Below are positions 24,184 through 34,200 of a DNA stretch of 64,000 nucleotides, in pieces (position 1 is the stretch's first letter; every line of letters starts with the position of its first letter). Source of the DNA: Cedecea colo (GTDB lineage: Bacteria; Pseudomonadota; Gammaproteobacteria; Enterobacterales; Enterobacteriaceae); assembly GCF_011808225.1 (NCBI RefSeq), contig NZ_SOYS01000006.1, positions 79,764-143,763 on the forward strand. Direction: 5' to 3'. The notes under the pieces are model-generated. The model saw only the letters and a list, made by a program, of their open reading frames with translations. It was not told the origin of the DNA and did no database searches. A program made the translations under genes and the position numbers.

Positions 24184-24204
24184 GAAGGTCACAGGCCGTA
24201 AAAA

Positions 24205-26433
24205 TCAGCCGTGCAGCCGCTTCGCATCGATAATATCCGGCACCTGATGCAGCTTACCGAGCACGCGGCCCAGCACCTGCAGGTTATAGATTTCAATATT
24301 CATGTCGATGGTGGCCAGCTGCTGTTTGGTATCACTGCGACTCGCCACGCCCAGCACGTTCACCTTCTCGTTCGCCAGAATGGTGGTGATATCGCGCAGC
24401 AGCCCGCTGCGATCGTTTGCCGTCACGCGTACCACCAGCGAGTAACCGCTGGAGTAGCTTTCACCCCAGACGGCGTCGACGATACGTTCTGGCGCGTGGG
24501 ATTGCAGATCGGCTAGCTGGTCGCAGTCCGCCCGGTGAATAGAGATCCCGCGCCCCTGGGTAATAAAACCGATGATTTCATCTCCCGGAATCGGCTGGCA
24601 GCAGCGCGCAATGTGGTGCATCAGATTACCCACGCCTTCAACCACCACGCGGCCGTTGTCTTTGCTGCGCGACTGCGGCGCGTAGGTTTTCTGTTTTAAC
24701 TGGCGCAGCGCCTGTTCGTCCTGTTCGGCGGCAGTCGGTTTGTTAAACTGTGCCTGCAGGAAGTTGCTCATCTGGTTTAGACGAATATCGCCGCCGCCTA
24801 TCGCCGCCAGTAGCTCGTCGATTTCATTGAAGTTATAGCGCGGCAGCAGGTGTTTTTCCGCCTCTTTCAGGCTGATACCCAGACGTTCGATTTCATCATC
24901 CAGAATCTGACGCCCCGCGAGGATGTTTTTATCGCGATCCTGTTTGCGGAACCAATTGTGGATTTTGGCGCGTCCGCGGCTGGTGGTAACGTAACCGAGG
25001 TTCGGGTTCAGCCAGTCGCGGCTTGGGTTCGGCTGCTTCTGAGTGATGATGTCAACCTGATCGCCCATCTGCAACTGGTAGGTAAACGGCACGATACGGC
25101 CGCCAATCTTAGCGCCGATGCAGCGGTGCCCAACATCGCTGTGGATGTGGTAGGCAAAATCGAGCGGCGTGGAGCCCGCAGGTAAATCCACCACGTCGCC
25201 TTTTGGCGTAAACACGTACACGCGGTCGTCGAAGACCTGGCTGCGCACTTCGTCGAGCAGCTCGCCGGAGTCCGCCATCTCTTCCTGCCAGGCAATCAGC
25301 TTACGCAGCCAGGCGATACGATCTTCATGGCCCGTGTTGCCGCTACGCGCGTTGCCCTCTTTGTATTTCCAGTGGGCCGCAACCCCCAGCTCCGACTCTT
25401 CGTGCATCTGCTTTGTGCGGATCTGGATTTCGATGGTTTTACCGTTCGGCCCCAGCACCACCGTATGAATTGACTGATAGCCGTTGGGTTTCGGGTTAGC
25501 GACGTAATCGTCGAACTCGTCCGGCATGTGGCGGAAATGAGTATGCACGATGCCCAACGCGGCGTAGCAATCCTGCAGGCGTTCCGCAACGATACGCACG
25601 GCGCGCACATCGAACAGCTCATCGAAGGCGAGAGATTTTTTCTGCATTTTGCGCCAGATGCTGTAGATGTGTTTCGGGCGACCGTACACTTCGGCTTTGA
25701 CGCCCTCTTCTTTCATCGACTTGCGCAGCGACCCGACAAACTCATCGATATAATGTTCGCGGTCAATCCGGCGTTCATGCAGCAGTTTGGCGATGCGCTT
25801 ATATTCCGCCGGATGCAGGTAGCGGAAGCAGTAATCCTCCATCTCCCACTTCAGTTGCCCAATGCCAAGGCGGTTGGCGAGCGGCGCGTAGATATTGGTA
25901 CATTCTTTCGCGGCGAGGACGCGTTCATCTTCCGGCGCATCTTTAACCTCGCGCAGATGGGCGATGCGTTCGGCAAGCTTGATGACCACGCAGCGGAAAT
26001 CATCCACCATCGCCAGCAGCATACGACGAACGTTATCCACCTGCTCGGCAGAGACAGAATCGGTATGAGCGGCTTTCAGCTGGCGAATAGCGGCCATGTC
26101 GCGCACGCCGTGAATCAGCGTGACGACCTGGTTATCAATGCTCTCTCGCATGACCTCTTCGCTGACCACGCCCGCGTCGGCAAGCGGGAACAGCAGCGCC
26201 GCCCGCAGCGTATCGTTGTCCATACTGAGCATGGAGAGGATCTCTACCATCTCGACGCCGCGCCACAGCAATAGCTCCGCATCCGGATGGCCTTTGGTCT
26301 GCTGTTCGCAATAACGCCTGGTTTCGGCTAAGCGTTCACATGACTGCTGGTTGGTAATCCCGAGACTTTCAATCCATTTATCGGGCGCAAATTCGCCAGC
26401 TTTATTGAGATGTGCACTTCTTACCGCAACCAT
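24205..26433 (-). CDS. relA: GTP pyrophosphokinase RelA ((p)ppGpp synthetase I)
   Basis: Ribosome-associated alarmone synthetase. The 742 residues (E. coli 744) run as: N-terminal inactive HD-like domain, synthetase domain (GRPKHIYSIWRKMQKK, then EFDDY, the EXDD signature of monofunctional RelA, then EIQIRTKQMHEESELGVAAHW), TGS domain (VFTPKGDVVDLPAGSTPLDFAY), zinc-finger/RIS region with ARCCQPIPGDEI, and a C-terminal ACT domain. It lies 48 bases downstream of rlmD. Confidence 0.97.
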   Translation of the reverse strand: MVAVRSAHLNKAGEFAPDKWIESLGITNQQSCERLAETRRYCEQQTKGHPDAELLLWRGVEMVEILSMLSMDNDTLRAALLFPLADAGVVSEEVMRESIDNQVVTLIHGVRDMAAIRQLKAAHTDSVSAEQVDNVRRMLLAMVDDFRCVVIKLAERIAHLREVKDAPEDERVLAAKECTNIYAPLANRLGIGQLKWEMEDYCFRYLHPAEYKRIAKLLHERRIDREHYIDEFVGSLRKSMKEEGVKAEVYGRPKHIYSIWRKMQKKSLAFDELFDVRAVRIVAERLQDCYAALGIVHTHFRHMPDEFDDYVANPKPNGYQSIHTVVLGPNGKTIEIQIRTKQMHEESELGVAAHWKYKEGNARSGNTGHEDRIAWLRKLIAWQEEMADSGELLDEVRSQVFDDRVYVFTPKGDVVDLPAGSTPLDFAYHIHSDVGHRCIGAKIGGRIVPFTYQLQMGDQVDIITQKQPNPSRDWLNPNLGYVTTSRGRAKIHNWFRKQDRDKNILAGRQILDDEIERLGISLKEAEKHLLPRYNFNEIDELLAAIGGGDIRLNQMSNFLQAQFNKPTAAEQDEQALRQLKQKTYAPQSRSKDNGRVVVEGVGNLMHHIARCCQPIPGDEIIGFITQGRGISIHRADCDQLADLQSHAPERIVDAVWGESYSSGYSLVVRVTANDRSGLLRDITTILANEKVNVLGVASRSDTKQQLATIDMNIEIYNLQVLGRVLGKLHQVPDIIDAKRLHG

Positions 26434-26481
26434 TGTCCTCTCCTGTCGGATACTCGCATCAGGCCGCTCCTGATTAACCGC

Positions 26482-27795
26482 TTAAATACGCTCAAAGAGC
26501 GCCATTGACTCCAGGTGCCCAGTGTGGGGAAACATGTCGAGCATTGCCAGCCGCCGAATCTGGTAACCCGCGCTTAATAACGCTTCGCTGTCACGCGCAA
26601 GCGTGGTGGGGTTACAGGAAACGTAGACTACCCGCCGTGGCGCAAGTTTAATCACATGTTGCATCACGCCGGGCGCACCTGCTCGTGCAGGGTCGAGTAA
26701 TATTTTATCAAACCCCAACGCAGCCCAGGGATGACGCGTGACCTCCTCTTCCAGATTCTCATGAAAGAAAGTGACGTTTTTCAGCGAATTATACCGGGCA
26801 TTATATTCACCTTTCGCCACCAGCGCAGCAACGCCTTCCACGCCGACAACGCACGCAGCCCGTTTTGCCAGCGGCAACGTAAAGTTCCCCATGCCGCAAA
26901 ACAGATCTAATACCCGGTCTGTTGGCTGTACATCGAGCCAGTCGATCGCGCGGGCAACCATTTGCTGATTCACCGCGTCATTTACCTGGATGAAATCACG
27001 CGGGCTAAAGCTTAAGCGTAGCCCGTCTGAATCATACCAGGGAACAACATCTCCGGGCGCTTCCAGCGTTTCACTGTCCGGGGCAAGAAACAGCGCTACG
27101 CCGGTCATTTGCGAAAACTGTTCCAGTTTTTGCCGGTCGCCGTTTTCAAGCGGGCTGAGATGGCGCAACACCATCAACGGGCCGCTATCCGCAAGCACCA
27201 GCTCCACATGCCCTAAACGACGGACGGCTTTTAATGCAGACAAACATTGGCGCAAAGGTTCCAGCAATGCTTCAAGTTGGGGCGCTAAAACGGGGCACTG
27301 ATAAATATTTACCAGCTCTTTATCGCTCGCTTTGCGAAAGCCCATTTGTAAGGTCTGTGACTTCAGATGGAAATTCAGGCTTAACCGGGCGCGGCGGCGA
27401 TAGCCCCAGGGTTGGCCGGCAATGATATCATCGACCTTCCGCGGTGCGTCTCGCGTTCCCATCATTCGCGCCAGAGCATGAGATTTTGCCTGCTGTTGCA
27501 GCGCAACGCTTGCATGCTGCTGCTGGCAGCCGCCGCAGACGCCAAAATGCCTGCAGCGAGGCGCCACGCGTTCCGGGCTATCGTTCAGACGCCGCTTCAC
27601 CACTGCCTGCGCAAAGTTGCGTTTATCATCGGTGATAGTGACGTCGACCTGCTCGCCTGGCAGAGCGCCCGCGATAAATAGCGCCTTTCCGTTGTGGCGC
27701 GCTACGCCCTGGCCAAACGGGTCCAGATCGTTAACCGTCACGGTTATTAACTGACGAGTCGTAACCCGCCGCTTTGCAGAGTAGAATTGCGCCAT
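26482..27795 (-). CDS. rlmD: 23S rRNA (uracil(1939)-C(5))-methyltransferase RlmD
   Basis: SAM- and [4Fe-4S]-dependent methylation of U1939. The start at 27795 ([10 protein letters not shown], 437 residues; E. coli 433) is chosen over an in-frame start 84 bases upstream that would run into divergent barA. The N-terminal TRAM domain is followed by cluster cysteines in [10 protein letters not shown], the SAM motif [14 protein letters not shown], and the catalytic Cys motif [13 protein letters not shown]. Also known as rumA. Confidence 0.95.
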   Translation of the reverse strand: MAQFYSAKRRVTTRQLITVTVNDLDPFGQGVARHNGKALFIAGALPGEQVDVTITDDKRNFAQAVVKRRLNDSPERVAPRCRHFGVCGGCQQQHASVALQQQAKSHALARMMGTRDAPRKVDDIIAGQPWGYRRRARLSLNFHLKSQTLQMGFRKASDKELVNIYQCPVLAPQLEALLEPLRQCLSALKAVRRLGHVELVLADSGPLMVLRHLSPLENGDRQKLEQFSQMTGVALFLAPDSETLEAPGDVVPWYDSDGLRLSFSPRDFIQVNDAVNQQMVARAIDWLDVQPTDRVLDLFCGMGNFTLPLAKRAACVVGVEGVAALVAKGEYNARYNSLKNVTFFHENLEEEVTRHPWAALGFDKILLDPARAGAPGVMQHVIKLAPRRVVYVSCNPTTLARDSEALLSAGYQIRRLAMLDMFPHTGHLESMALFERI

Positions 27796-27854
27796 AAGTG
27801 AAGTTGAACTCTTAACTATTAACCGTTGCTTTAATTGTCCCATATCGGAACCCC

Positions 27855-30611
27855 ATGACCAACTACAGCCTGCGGGCACGCATGATGATCCTGATTCTGG
27901 CTCCGACGATGATGATCGGTTTGCTGCTCAGTACTTTTTTTGTTGTTCATCGTTACAACGACTTACAGCAACAGCTGGAAGATGCCGGCGCCAGCATCAT
28001 TGAGCCGCTTGCGGTGGCAAGTGAATATGGCATGAGCTTCCACAGCCGCGAATCTATCCGCCAGCTCGTCAGTGTTCTGCACCGTCGTCACTCGGACATT
28101 GTGCGAGCCGTCTCCGTTTTTGATGAAAAAAATAAGCTATTTGTTACGTCCAATTTTCAACTTAGCCCTTCGACGCTGCAGCTGCCTGACGGGCAGAAAC
28201 CGCCGAAAAGCTTAAGCGTGGCGCGCAAAGGCGACGTTATTATCCTGCGCACGCCAATCATTTCTGAAAGCTATTCTCCGGATGAATCAGCCGTTACCGA
28301 GGCTAAGCCTGCCGGAAATACGCTTGGCTATGTCGCCGTGGAGTTAGATCTTAAATCCGTGCGCCTGCAGCAGTATCGGGAAATTTTTATCTCGACGATG
28401 ATGATGCTGTTCTGCATAGGCATTGCGATGCTGTTCGCTTACCGGCTGATGCGCGACGTTACAGGCCCGATTCGCAATATGGTGAATACCGTTGACCGCA
28501 TCCGTCGCGGGCAGCTTGATAGCCGCGTCGAAGGTTTTATGCTGGGCGAGCTGGATATGCTGAAGAACGGCATTAACTCAATGGCCATGTCGCTCACCGC
28601 CTATCACGAAGAGATGCAGCATAATGTTGACCAGGCGACGTCCGACCTGCGCGAAACGCTGGAGCAGATGGAAATCCAGAACGTTGAGCTGGATTTAGCG
28701 AAGAAACGCGCCCAGGAAGCCGCGCGCATCAAGTCTGAATTCCTGGCCAATATGTCCCACGAACTGCGCACCCCGCTCAACGGCGTCATTGGCTTTACGC
28801 GCCTGACCTTAAAAACCGATCTCAATCAGACCCAGCGCGACCATCTGTATACCATCGAGCGCTCGGCGAACAATTTGCTGACCATCATCAACGACGTGCT
28901 GGACTTCTCGAAGCTCGAAGCGGGCAAGCTGATTCTCGAAAGCATTCCCTTCCCGCTGCGCAGTACGCTTGATGAAGTAGTGATTTTACTGGCCCATTCG
29001 GCTCACGACAAAGGTCTGGAGCTGACGCTGAATATCAAAAATGACGTGCCGGATAATGTGATTGGCGACCCGCTGCGTCTGCAGCAGATAATCACTAACC
29101 TGGTCGGCAACGCGATTAAATTTACCGAAAGCGGCAATATCGATCTGCTGGTTGAGAAGCGCTCGCAGGGCAATAACAAAGTTCAAATCGAGATGCAGAT
29201 CCACGACACCGGCATCGGCATTCCGGCACGCGAACAGTCCCGGTTGTTCCAGGCGTTTCGCCAGGCGGATGCCAGTATTTCACGCCGCCACGGCGGAACC
29301 GGCCTTGGCCTCGTTATCACGCAAAAACTGGTTAATGAAATGGGAGGCGATATCTCCTTCCACAGCCAGCCTAACCGCGGCTCTACCTTCTGGTTCCACG
29401 TTAATCTCGATTTAAACCCGAATGCCATGCTGGACGGGCATGCCACCGAAAACCTGGCCGGAAAGCGTATCGCCTACGTCGAACAGAACGCCTCCGCGGC
29501 CCAAAGCACCCTGAATTTGCTGGCCGGGACACCGTTAACCGTAGTCTATAGCCCGTCCTTTTCGATGCTGCCCGACGAACACTACGACATTCTGCTTATC
29601 GGTATCCCGGTGAACGCCACCGATACGCTGAATATGGATAATCCGAAGATGGTGCGGGCAACCTCCATGACGGACTGCCTGATTCTGGCGCTGCCGTGCC
29701 ATACCTACGTCAGCGCGGAATCGCTAAAAAAACAGGGCGTTACCGCCTGCCTGCTCAAACCCATCACCTCAACGCGCCTGCTGCCAATGCTGGCAAACCG
29801 CTCATTCAGCCGGATACCCGAGCTTTCCGAAGGCGTGAGCAGCGGCAAATTCCCGATGACGGTAATGGCCGTGGACGACAACCCGGCCAACCTGAAGCTG
29901 ATCGGCGCCTTGCTTGAAGACCATGTCCAGAACGTTGTGCTGTGTGAAAGCGGTCTACAGGCCATCGACCGCGCCAAACAGATGCAGATAGATATTATTT
30001 TGATGGATATCCAGATGCCGGGCATGGACGGTATCCGCGCCTGCGAGCTGATCCGCCAGCTGCCGCATCATCAGCAAACGCCGATTGTTGCCGTGACGGC
30101 ACACGCCATGGCGGGGCAAAAAGAGAAGCTGCTTAGCGCCGGGATGAATGACTATCTCGCCAAGCCTATCGAAGAGCAGAAGCTGCATAACCTGCTGGTA
30201 CGCTATCAGCCAGGCAACATCCCTGCCGCGCTTCCGGTGCCGCCGGATGCCGTATCGCCAACGGATAATAAAAACCAGACGCTCAACTGGACGCTGGCTC
30301 TGCACCAGGCTGCGAACAAGCCCGATCTGGCGCGGGATATGCTGCAAATGCTGCTGGCCTTCCTGCCTGAGGTACGTAATACCGTCGAAGAACAGCTGGT
30401 AGGCGAGGATCCGCCAGGGCTGGCGGATATTATCCATAAGCTGCACGGTAGCTGTAGCTACAGCGGCGTACCGCGGCTGAAAAACCTCTGTCAGCAGCTT
30501 GAACATGAAATGCGCAACGGCGTCACGCCGCAGGAGCTGGAACCCGAGCTGCTTGAACTGCTTGATGAGATGGATAACGTTTCCAGAGAGGCTCAGAAGA
30601 CGCTGGGTTAA
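27855..30611 (+). CDS. barA: Hybrid sensor histidine kinase BarA
   Basis: Inner-membrane tripartite sensor of the BarA-UvrY system, which responds to short-chain carboxylates and drives transcription of csrB/csrC. The 918 residues equal E. coli BarA. TM1 is near 10-31 and TM2 near 176-197, with a periplasmic sensor loop between. Then come HAMP (198-250), HisKA with phospho-His302 ([10 protein letters not shown]), HATPase (DTGIGIP, GGTGLGL), REC with Asp718 ([11 protein letters not shown]), and HPt with His861. The csrB gene lies 10 kb downstream. Confidence 0.97.
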   Translation: MTNYSLRARMMILILAPTMMIGLLLSTFFVVHRYNDLQQQLEDAGASIIEPLAVASEYGMSFHSRESIRQLVSVLHRRHSDIVRAVSVFDEKNKLFVTSNFQLSPSTLQLPDGQKPPKSLSVARKGDVIILRTPIISESYSPDESAVTEAKPAGNTLGYVAVELDLKSVRLQQYREIFISTMMMLFCIGIAMLFAYRLMRDVTGPIRNMVNTVDRIRRGQLDSRVEGFMLGELDMLKNGINSMAMSLTAYHEEMQHNVDQATSDLRETLEQMEIQNVELDLAKKRAQEAARIKSEFLANMSHELRTPLNGVIGFTRLTLKTDLNQTQRDHLYTIERSANNLLTIINDVLDFSKLEAGKLILESIPFPLRSTLDEVVILLAHSAHDKGLELTLNIKNDVPDNVIGDPLRLQQIITNLVGNAIKFTESGNIDLLVEKRSQGNNKVQIEMQIHDTGIGIPAREQSRLFQAFRQADASISRRHGGTGLGLVITQKLVNEMGGDISFHSQPNRGSTFWFHVNLDLNPNAMLDGHATENLAGKRIAYVEQNASAAQSTLNLLAGTPLTVVYSPSFSMLPDEHYDILLIGIPVNATDTLNMDNPKMVRATSMTDCLILALPCHTYVSAESLKKQGVTACLLKPITSTRLLPMLANRSFSRIPELSEGVSSGKFPMTVMAVDDNPANLKLIGALLEDHVQNVVLCESGLQAIDRAKQMQIDIILMDIQMPGMDGIRACELIRQLPHHQQTPIVAVTAHAMAGQKEKLLSAGMNDYLAKPIEEQKLHNLLVRYQPGNIPAALPVPPDAVSPTDNKNQTLNWTLALHQAANKPDLARDMLQMLLAFLPEVRNTVEEQLVGEDPPGLADIIHKLHGSCSYSGVPRLKNLCQQLEHEMRNGVTPQELEPELLELLDEMDNVSREAQKTLG

Positions 30612-30642
30612 CGGATGCAGAGGGAATCAACGCGACAACATG

Positions 30643-30674
30643 GTGTCGGGTGGCGCTGCGCTTACCCGACCTAC
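30643..30674. repeat. REP-like palindrome between barA and ramR
   Basis: GTCGGGT (30645-30651) and ACCCGAC (30664-30670) flank GGCGCTGCGCTT. It is a single unit of the same family as the repeats at 10498 and 24117, in the gap between the two convergent genes. Confidence 0.7.
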
Positions 30675-31243
30675 CCTTTTGTCATTGCCCGCCACATCAC
30701 CTCAAAGCCCGCCGTTTTATAGTTCCCGGCCTCAAGAGGATCACGCGAGGCGAATTCCATGGTGGTTTCGGCCAGGGAGAAAAATATCGCATCGGCAAAA
30801 GCGGATTGCCCGCAGGAGAAAAACTCGCTCGTCACGCAGGCATTGGCCAGTTCGTGCAGCTCAGGGTAAAGCTGTGCGACCTTCTGCAGCGTTTCTTCAG
30901 TGACTTTGTCAGAAACCGCAAGCTGGCGCATCGCTTTGCTGCCGGTGGGAGATATCAATCCCCAGTCAATAAAACCGCTCCACACGGTGCGAACGCGCTC
31001 TTTTACCGAAGCATCGGGATGATAATTCTCCATCATCATTTTGCCCAGACCAGTCTTGAGATGGAGATAGAGCGCATTGAGCAGCTCATCTTTGGTGGCG
31101 AAATAGCGAAACAGCGTGCCCTCAGCGACCCCAGCCTTTTTTGCGATAAGCGACGTTGCAGCACCCAATCCTGACTCAGCCACCGCCTCTTTTGCCGCTT
31201 CGAGAAGCGCTAATCGTTTGTCTTCACTTTTTGGACGAGCCAC
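30671..31243 (-). CDS. ramR: TetR family repressor, RamR-like
   Basis: Predicted repressor of the divergent romA-ramA pair. The 190 residues start MARPKSEDKR and contain AGVAEGTLFRYFATKDEL plus LYLHLK, which closely match the RamR N-terminal helix-turn-helix domain as I recall it. The C-terminal half also shares RQLAVS, LAETTM and VMWRAMT with RamR but is otherwise diverged. RamR represses ramA and is relieved by bile salts and other multidrug ligands in Salmonella; ligand specificity here is unknown. Orientation and the RamR-type box at 31391 support the assignment. It could be a paralogue with a separate true RamR elsewhere. Confidence 0.8.
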   Translation of the reverse strand: MARPKSEDKRLALLEAAKEAVAESGLGAATSLIAKKAGVAEGTLFRYFATKDELLNALYLHLKTGLGKMMMENYHPDASVKERVRTVWSGFIDWGLISPTGSKAMRQLAVSDKVTEETLQKVAQLYPELHELANACVTSEFFSCGQSAFADAIFFSLAETTMEFASRDPLEAGNYKTAGFEVMWRAMTKG

Positions 31244-31364
31244 ATTTCCTCACAGATCTTGCGATTTTCCACAAAATTAAACCATGTTAGTCCGCGCCTG
31301 AGCAACCATGACTAGCGGCCTGCGGTATTTTCATTTTACCGGCATCAGGCTGACAAAAATGTGA

Positions 31365-31392
31365 TTGACGGCGGGCAAACGTTTTTTATAAT
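31365..31392 (+). promoter_or_regulatory. romA: sigma-70 promoter of romA-ramA
   Basis: TTGACG (31365-31370), a 16-base spacer, and a perfect TATAAT (31387-31392). It is one of the best promoters in the window. The RamR-type operator begins on the last bases of the -10 element. Confidence 0.8.
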
Positions 31393-31410
31393 GAGTGCCC
31401 ACTCACTCAA
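31391..31410. promoter_or_regulatory. RamR-type operator overlapping the romA promoter
   Basis: TGAGTG (31392-31397), six bases, CACTCA (31404-31409): exactly the TGAGTG-N6-CACTCA arrangement described for RamR boxes. It overlaps the -10 element and the expected transcription start, so bound repressor would block RNA polymerase. A second overlapping palindrome, TGAGTG-CC-CACTCA, ends at 31405. Confidence 0.75.
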
Positions 31411-31426
31411 TAACAAGTTCGTTTTT

Positions 31427-32566
31427 ATGACGCCGCACAAGCCCCGTCGCCTCTATAGCAAAACGTTCATTTCGGTGGTTACCATGTTAGCAGGCAGTAT
31501 CGCTGGTTTTGCCAGGCTCTTCTCCATGATTGAATTTGGTAAATTGCCGGACGGAGAGCGTCTTGCAAGAATTCAGGCCTCGCCAAACTGGCGTGACGGT
31601 AAGTTTCATAACGAAACGGCGACGCCGATGTACACCAACGGCAAAGGCTTTTTATCCGTGTTATGGGAATATCTGTTCGTAAAACATAGCGAAACCAAAC
31701 CTGAACGCGCGCTGCCGGTGGTTAAAACCGATTTAAAGACGTTGAAAAGCGACGAGGATGTGGTTATCTGGCTCGGCCATTCCTCGTGGTTCATGCAAAT
31801 GAACGGCCATAAAATTCTTATCGATCCGGTGTTCAGTAGCTATGCCGCGCCCTTTTCCTTCATGAATAAGGCGTTTAACGGTCATTACCCGTGGCAAGCG
31901 GCTGATATGCCAGAGATCGATTATTTGGTTATCTCCCACGATCACTGGGATCATCTGGATTACCCGACGCTTACGGCGCTGAAACCTAAAGTGAAGCAGA
32001 TAGTCACGGCGCTCGGCGTTGGATCGCATCTGGAAGCCTGGGGTTTTGCGCCGCAAATCATTCACGAGCTGGACTGGCACGAAAAGGTGATTGTGGCGGA
32101 CGATCTGACTATCCATGTTCTGCCGGCACGGCATTTCTCCGGGCGCGGTTTAACCGCTAACAAAACGCTGTGGGCCAGTTTTATGTTTGTCGCGCCTCGC
32201 CATAAAGTCTTCTACAGCGGAGACAGCGGCTACGGCCCACATTTTAGAACTATTGGCGAACAGTTTGGCCCGCTCGATTTCGCTATCCTGGAAAACGGCC
32301 AGTACGACCCGGCCTGGCAAAATATTCATATGCTGCCGGAAGAAACCGCCGTTGCCGCCGCTGATTTGCACGCAAAGGTAATGTTACCGGGGCACGCCGG
32401 ACGTTTTTCTATGTCGAATCATAGCTGGTACGATCCCTGGAAAAGGATTGCGGCGGCAAGCAAAGCCAAACTTTACAAGCTGCTGACGCCAGAAATGGGA
32501 GAAGTGGTGAAAATGAACGACCCGCAACAACGGTTTCTTTCCTGGTGGGAAGCAAAAGCCGATTAA
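31427..32566 (+). CDS. romA: MBL-fold metallo-hydrolase, RomA-like
   Basis: Predicted metallo-beta-lactamase-fold hydrolase of the RomA/NAPE-PLD-like group. From the ATG at 31427 it has 379 residues: an N-terminal hydrophobic segment (about 12-32) that may anchor it in the membrane, then the metal motif SHDHWDHLD (His171, His173, Asp175, His176), His236 (PARHFSGRG), Asp266 (YSGDSGYG) and a late His in LPGHAGRF. Earlier in-frame starts at 31361 and 31391 lie inside the promoter and operator, so 31427 is preferred despite a weak Shine-Dalgarno. It is between ramR and ramA, as in Klebsiella and Enterobacter. The biochemical substrate is unknown. Confidence 0.8.
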   Translation: MTPHKPRRLYSKTFISVVTMLAGSIAGFARLFSMIEFGKLPDGERLARIQASPNWRDGKFHNETATPMYTNGKGFLSVLWEYLFVKHSETKPERALPVVKTDLKTLKSDEDVVIWLGHSSWFMQMNGHKILIDPVFSSYAAPFSFMNKAFNGHYPWQAADMPEIDYLVISHDHWDHLDYPTLTALKPKVKQIVTALGVGSHLEAWGFAPQIIHELDWHEKVIVADDLTIHVLPARHFSGRGLTANKTLWASFMFVAPRHKVFYSGDSGYGPHFRTIGEQFGPLDFAILENGQYDPAWQNIHMLPEETAVAAADLHAKVMLPGHAGRFSMSNHSWYDPWKRIAAASKAKLYKLLTPEMGEVVKMNDPQQRFLSWWEAKAD

Positions 32567-32597
32567 CGATCGACATCTGCATAAAAAAGGAGGATTT

Positions 32598-32939
32598 ATG
32601 TCCATGCCAGCGCACTTCATGGAATCCCTGATCGAATGGATTGAAGACAATATGGATAAGCCGCTCAGAATTGAGGATGTGGCAAAACATTCCGGCTATT
32701 CAAAATGGTATCTGCAACGAATGTTTACCAGTACCACGGGAAAAAGCATGGGAACCTGGATCCGGGACAGAAAGCTAATGCTGGCCGCTGACGATCTGGT
32801 AAACACCAGCGACAGAATCGTTGATATTTCAGAGCGCTACGGTTTTGACTCCCAGCAATCTTTTACGCGCATCTTTGGCAAGAAGTACAATGTTTCTCCC
32901 TCGGCCTACCGCAAAAATAATATCAGACAGGTAGCCTGA
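32598..32939 (+). CDS. ramA: AraC family transcriptional activator, RamA/MarA/SoxS-like
   Basis: Small 113-residue AraC-type activator, exactly the length of RamA, made only of the two helix-turn-helix motifs: DVAKHSGYSKWYLQRMF (about 28-44) and VDISERYGFDSQQSFTRIF (about 75-93). Relatives MarA, SoxS and RamA raise acrAB-tolC and lower porin expression. I judge by eye about half the residues shared with Klebsiella RamA, so function is likely similar but not certain. The Shine-Dalgarno AAGGAGG is excellent, 31 bases after romA, implying cotranscription and strong translation. Confidence 0.8.
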   Translation: MSMPAHFMESLIEWIEDNMDKPLRIEDVAKHSGYSKWYLQRMFTSTTGKSMGTWIRDRKLMLAADDLVNTSDRIVDISERYGFDSQQSFTRIFGKKYNVSPSAYRKNNIRQVA

Positions 32940-32946
32940 TGAAGCT

Positions 32947-32988
32947 AAACTCCCGCCTGATAACGTCATCGTTCGGGAGTTTCTTTTA
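32947..32988. terminator. Terminator between ramA and garK
   Basis: AAACTCCCG (32947-32955) and CGGGAGTTT (32974-32982) form a 9-bp stem, followed by CTTTT on the plus strand; with AAA at its other end it can serve both convergent genes. Confidence 0.75.
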
Positions 32989-34137
32989 TCATGGTTTAAG
33001 CAGCGAACGTCCTACCGCAAGCGTTGCGGCAATATTTCTGGCCGCCCGGCAAAGGTTATCTCCGGCGTTTTCCAGCGCCTCTTCAAGCGTGCAAACGGTA
33101 TATAACACGCTGAATACGGCATCCAGCCCGTGTTCATGTACCACTTCAACATCTTTAGTCAGGCTGCCCGCAATGCCGATGACCGGCTTGTTGTAGCGTT
33201 TTGCCACTTTTGCCACGCCAACCGGCACCTTGCCGTGAATGCTCTGGCTATCGATGCGGCCTTCGCCGGTGATAACCAGGTCCGCGTCACGCACCAGCTC
33301 ATCCAGGTTAAGCGCCTCGGTAACAATATTGATACCCTGCCGCAGTTCGGCGCCACAAAAGGCGTAAAGGGCGGCTCCCATCCCTCCAGCGGCACCGCCG
33401 CCCGCCAGCGTCAGCACGTCGATATCCAGATCGCGGGCGATGATTTTTGCATAATGCCCGAGCGCCGCGTCCAGCTGCTTCACCATTGCCGGCGATGCCC
33501 CTTTCTGCGGGCCGAAAATAGCCGAAGCGCCCTCGTCGCCGGTTAAGGGATTGGTAACGTCACAGGCCACGTCGATGCGGCAATCCCGCAGGCGTTTATC
33601 CAGCCCGCTGATATCGACAGAGGCCAGCTTTGCAAGCTCGCCGCCGCCATACCCCAGCTGCTCGCCCTTCTCGTTCAGCAGCCTGGCGCCGAGCGCCTGC
33701 GTCATGCCAATGCCGCCATCGTTTGTTGCGCTACCGCCAATGCCGATAATAATGTGCTTAACGCCGCGATCCAGCGCATGGCTAATGAGCTCGCCCGTTC
33801 CCCATGACGTAGTAATAAGGGGATTACGCTCCGCAGCCGGAACCAGCTCCAGCCCGCTGGCCGCCGCCATTTCGATAAAAGCGCACTCGCTATCGCCGGA
33901 GAGCCCGTAAAAGGCTGTGACGGGCTTACCAAGCGGCCCCGTTACCTCAACTTCGACAACGCTGCCTTCCGTTGCGGCGACCATTGCTTCCACGGTTCCT
34001 TCGCCCCCATCTGCGACCGGCAGTTTCACATAGCTGGCATCGGGAAATATCTCCCTGAAGCCTGCTTCTATCTGTGTCGCCACCTCCAGAGCGCTGAGGC
34101 TCTCTTTCCAGGAGTCTGGTGCGATTACAATTTTCAT
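32989..34137 (-). CDS. garK: Glycerate 2-kinase GarK
   Basis: Phosphorylates D-glycerate, the end product of glucarate/galactarate breakdown, to 2-phosphoglycerate, which enters glycolysis at enolase. The 382 residues match E. coli GarK (381) throughout: MKIVIAPDSWKESLSA at the start, PVADGGEGTVEAM, GIGGSATNDGG, and ITGEGRIDSQSIHGK. It is the last gene of gudP-gudX-gudD-garK; in E. coli garK belongs to the separate garPLRK operon. A 63-base gap separates it from gudD. Confidence 0.93.
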   Translation of the reverse strand: MKIVIAPDSWKESLSALEVATQIEAGFREIFPDASYVKLPVADGGEGTVEAMVAATEGSVVEVEVTGPLGKPVTAFYGLSGDSECAFIEMAAASGLELVPAAERNPLITTSWGTGELISHALDRGVKHIIIGIGGSATNDGGIGMTQALGARLLNEKGEQLGYGGGELAKLASVDISGLDKRLRDCRIDVACDVTNPLTGDEGASAIFGPQKGASPAMVKQLDAALGHYAKIIARDLDIDVLTLAGGGAAGGMGAALYAFCGAELRQGINIVTEALNLDELVRDADLVITGEGRIDSQSIHGKVPVGVAKVAKRYNKPVIGIAGSLTKDVEVVHEHGLDAVFSVLYTVCTLEEALENAGDNLCRAARNIAATLAVGRSLLKP

Positions 34138-34200
34138 ATGCCATCCGTCGCGATGTGGAAGTTGTCATACTGTCCGGTGCCCGTGGACACCGGTGGCCGC

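Noticed and set aside
31361..31426. Upstream starts for romA at 31361 and 31391
   Set aside because: Both fall inside the -35/-10 promoter and RamR-type operator; 31427 is downstream of the expected transcription start.
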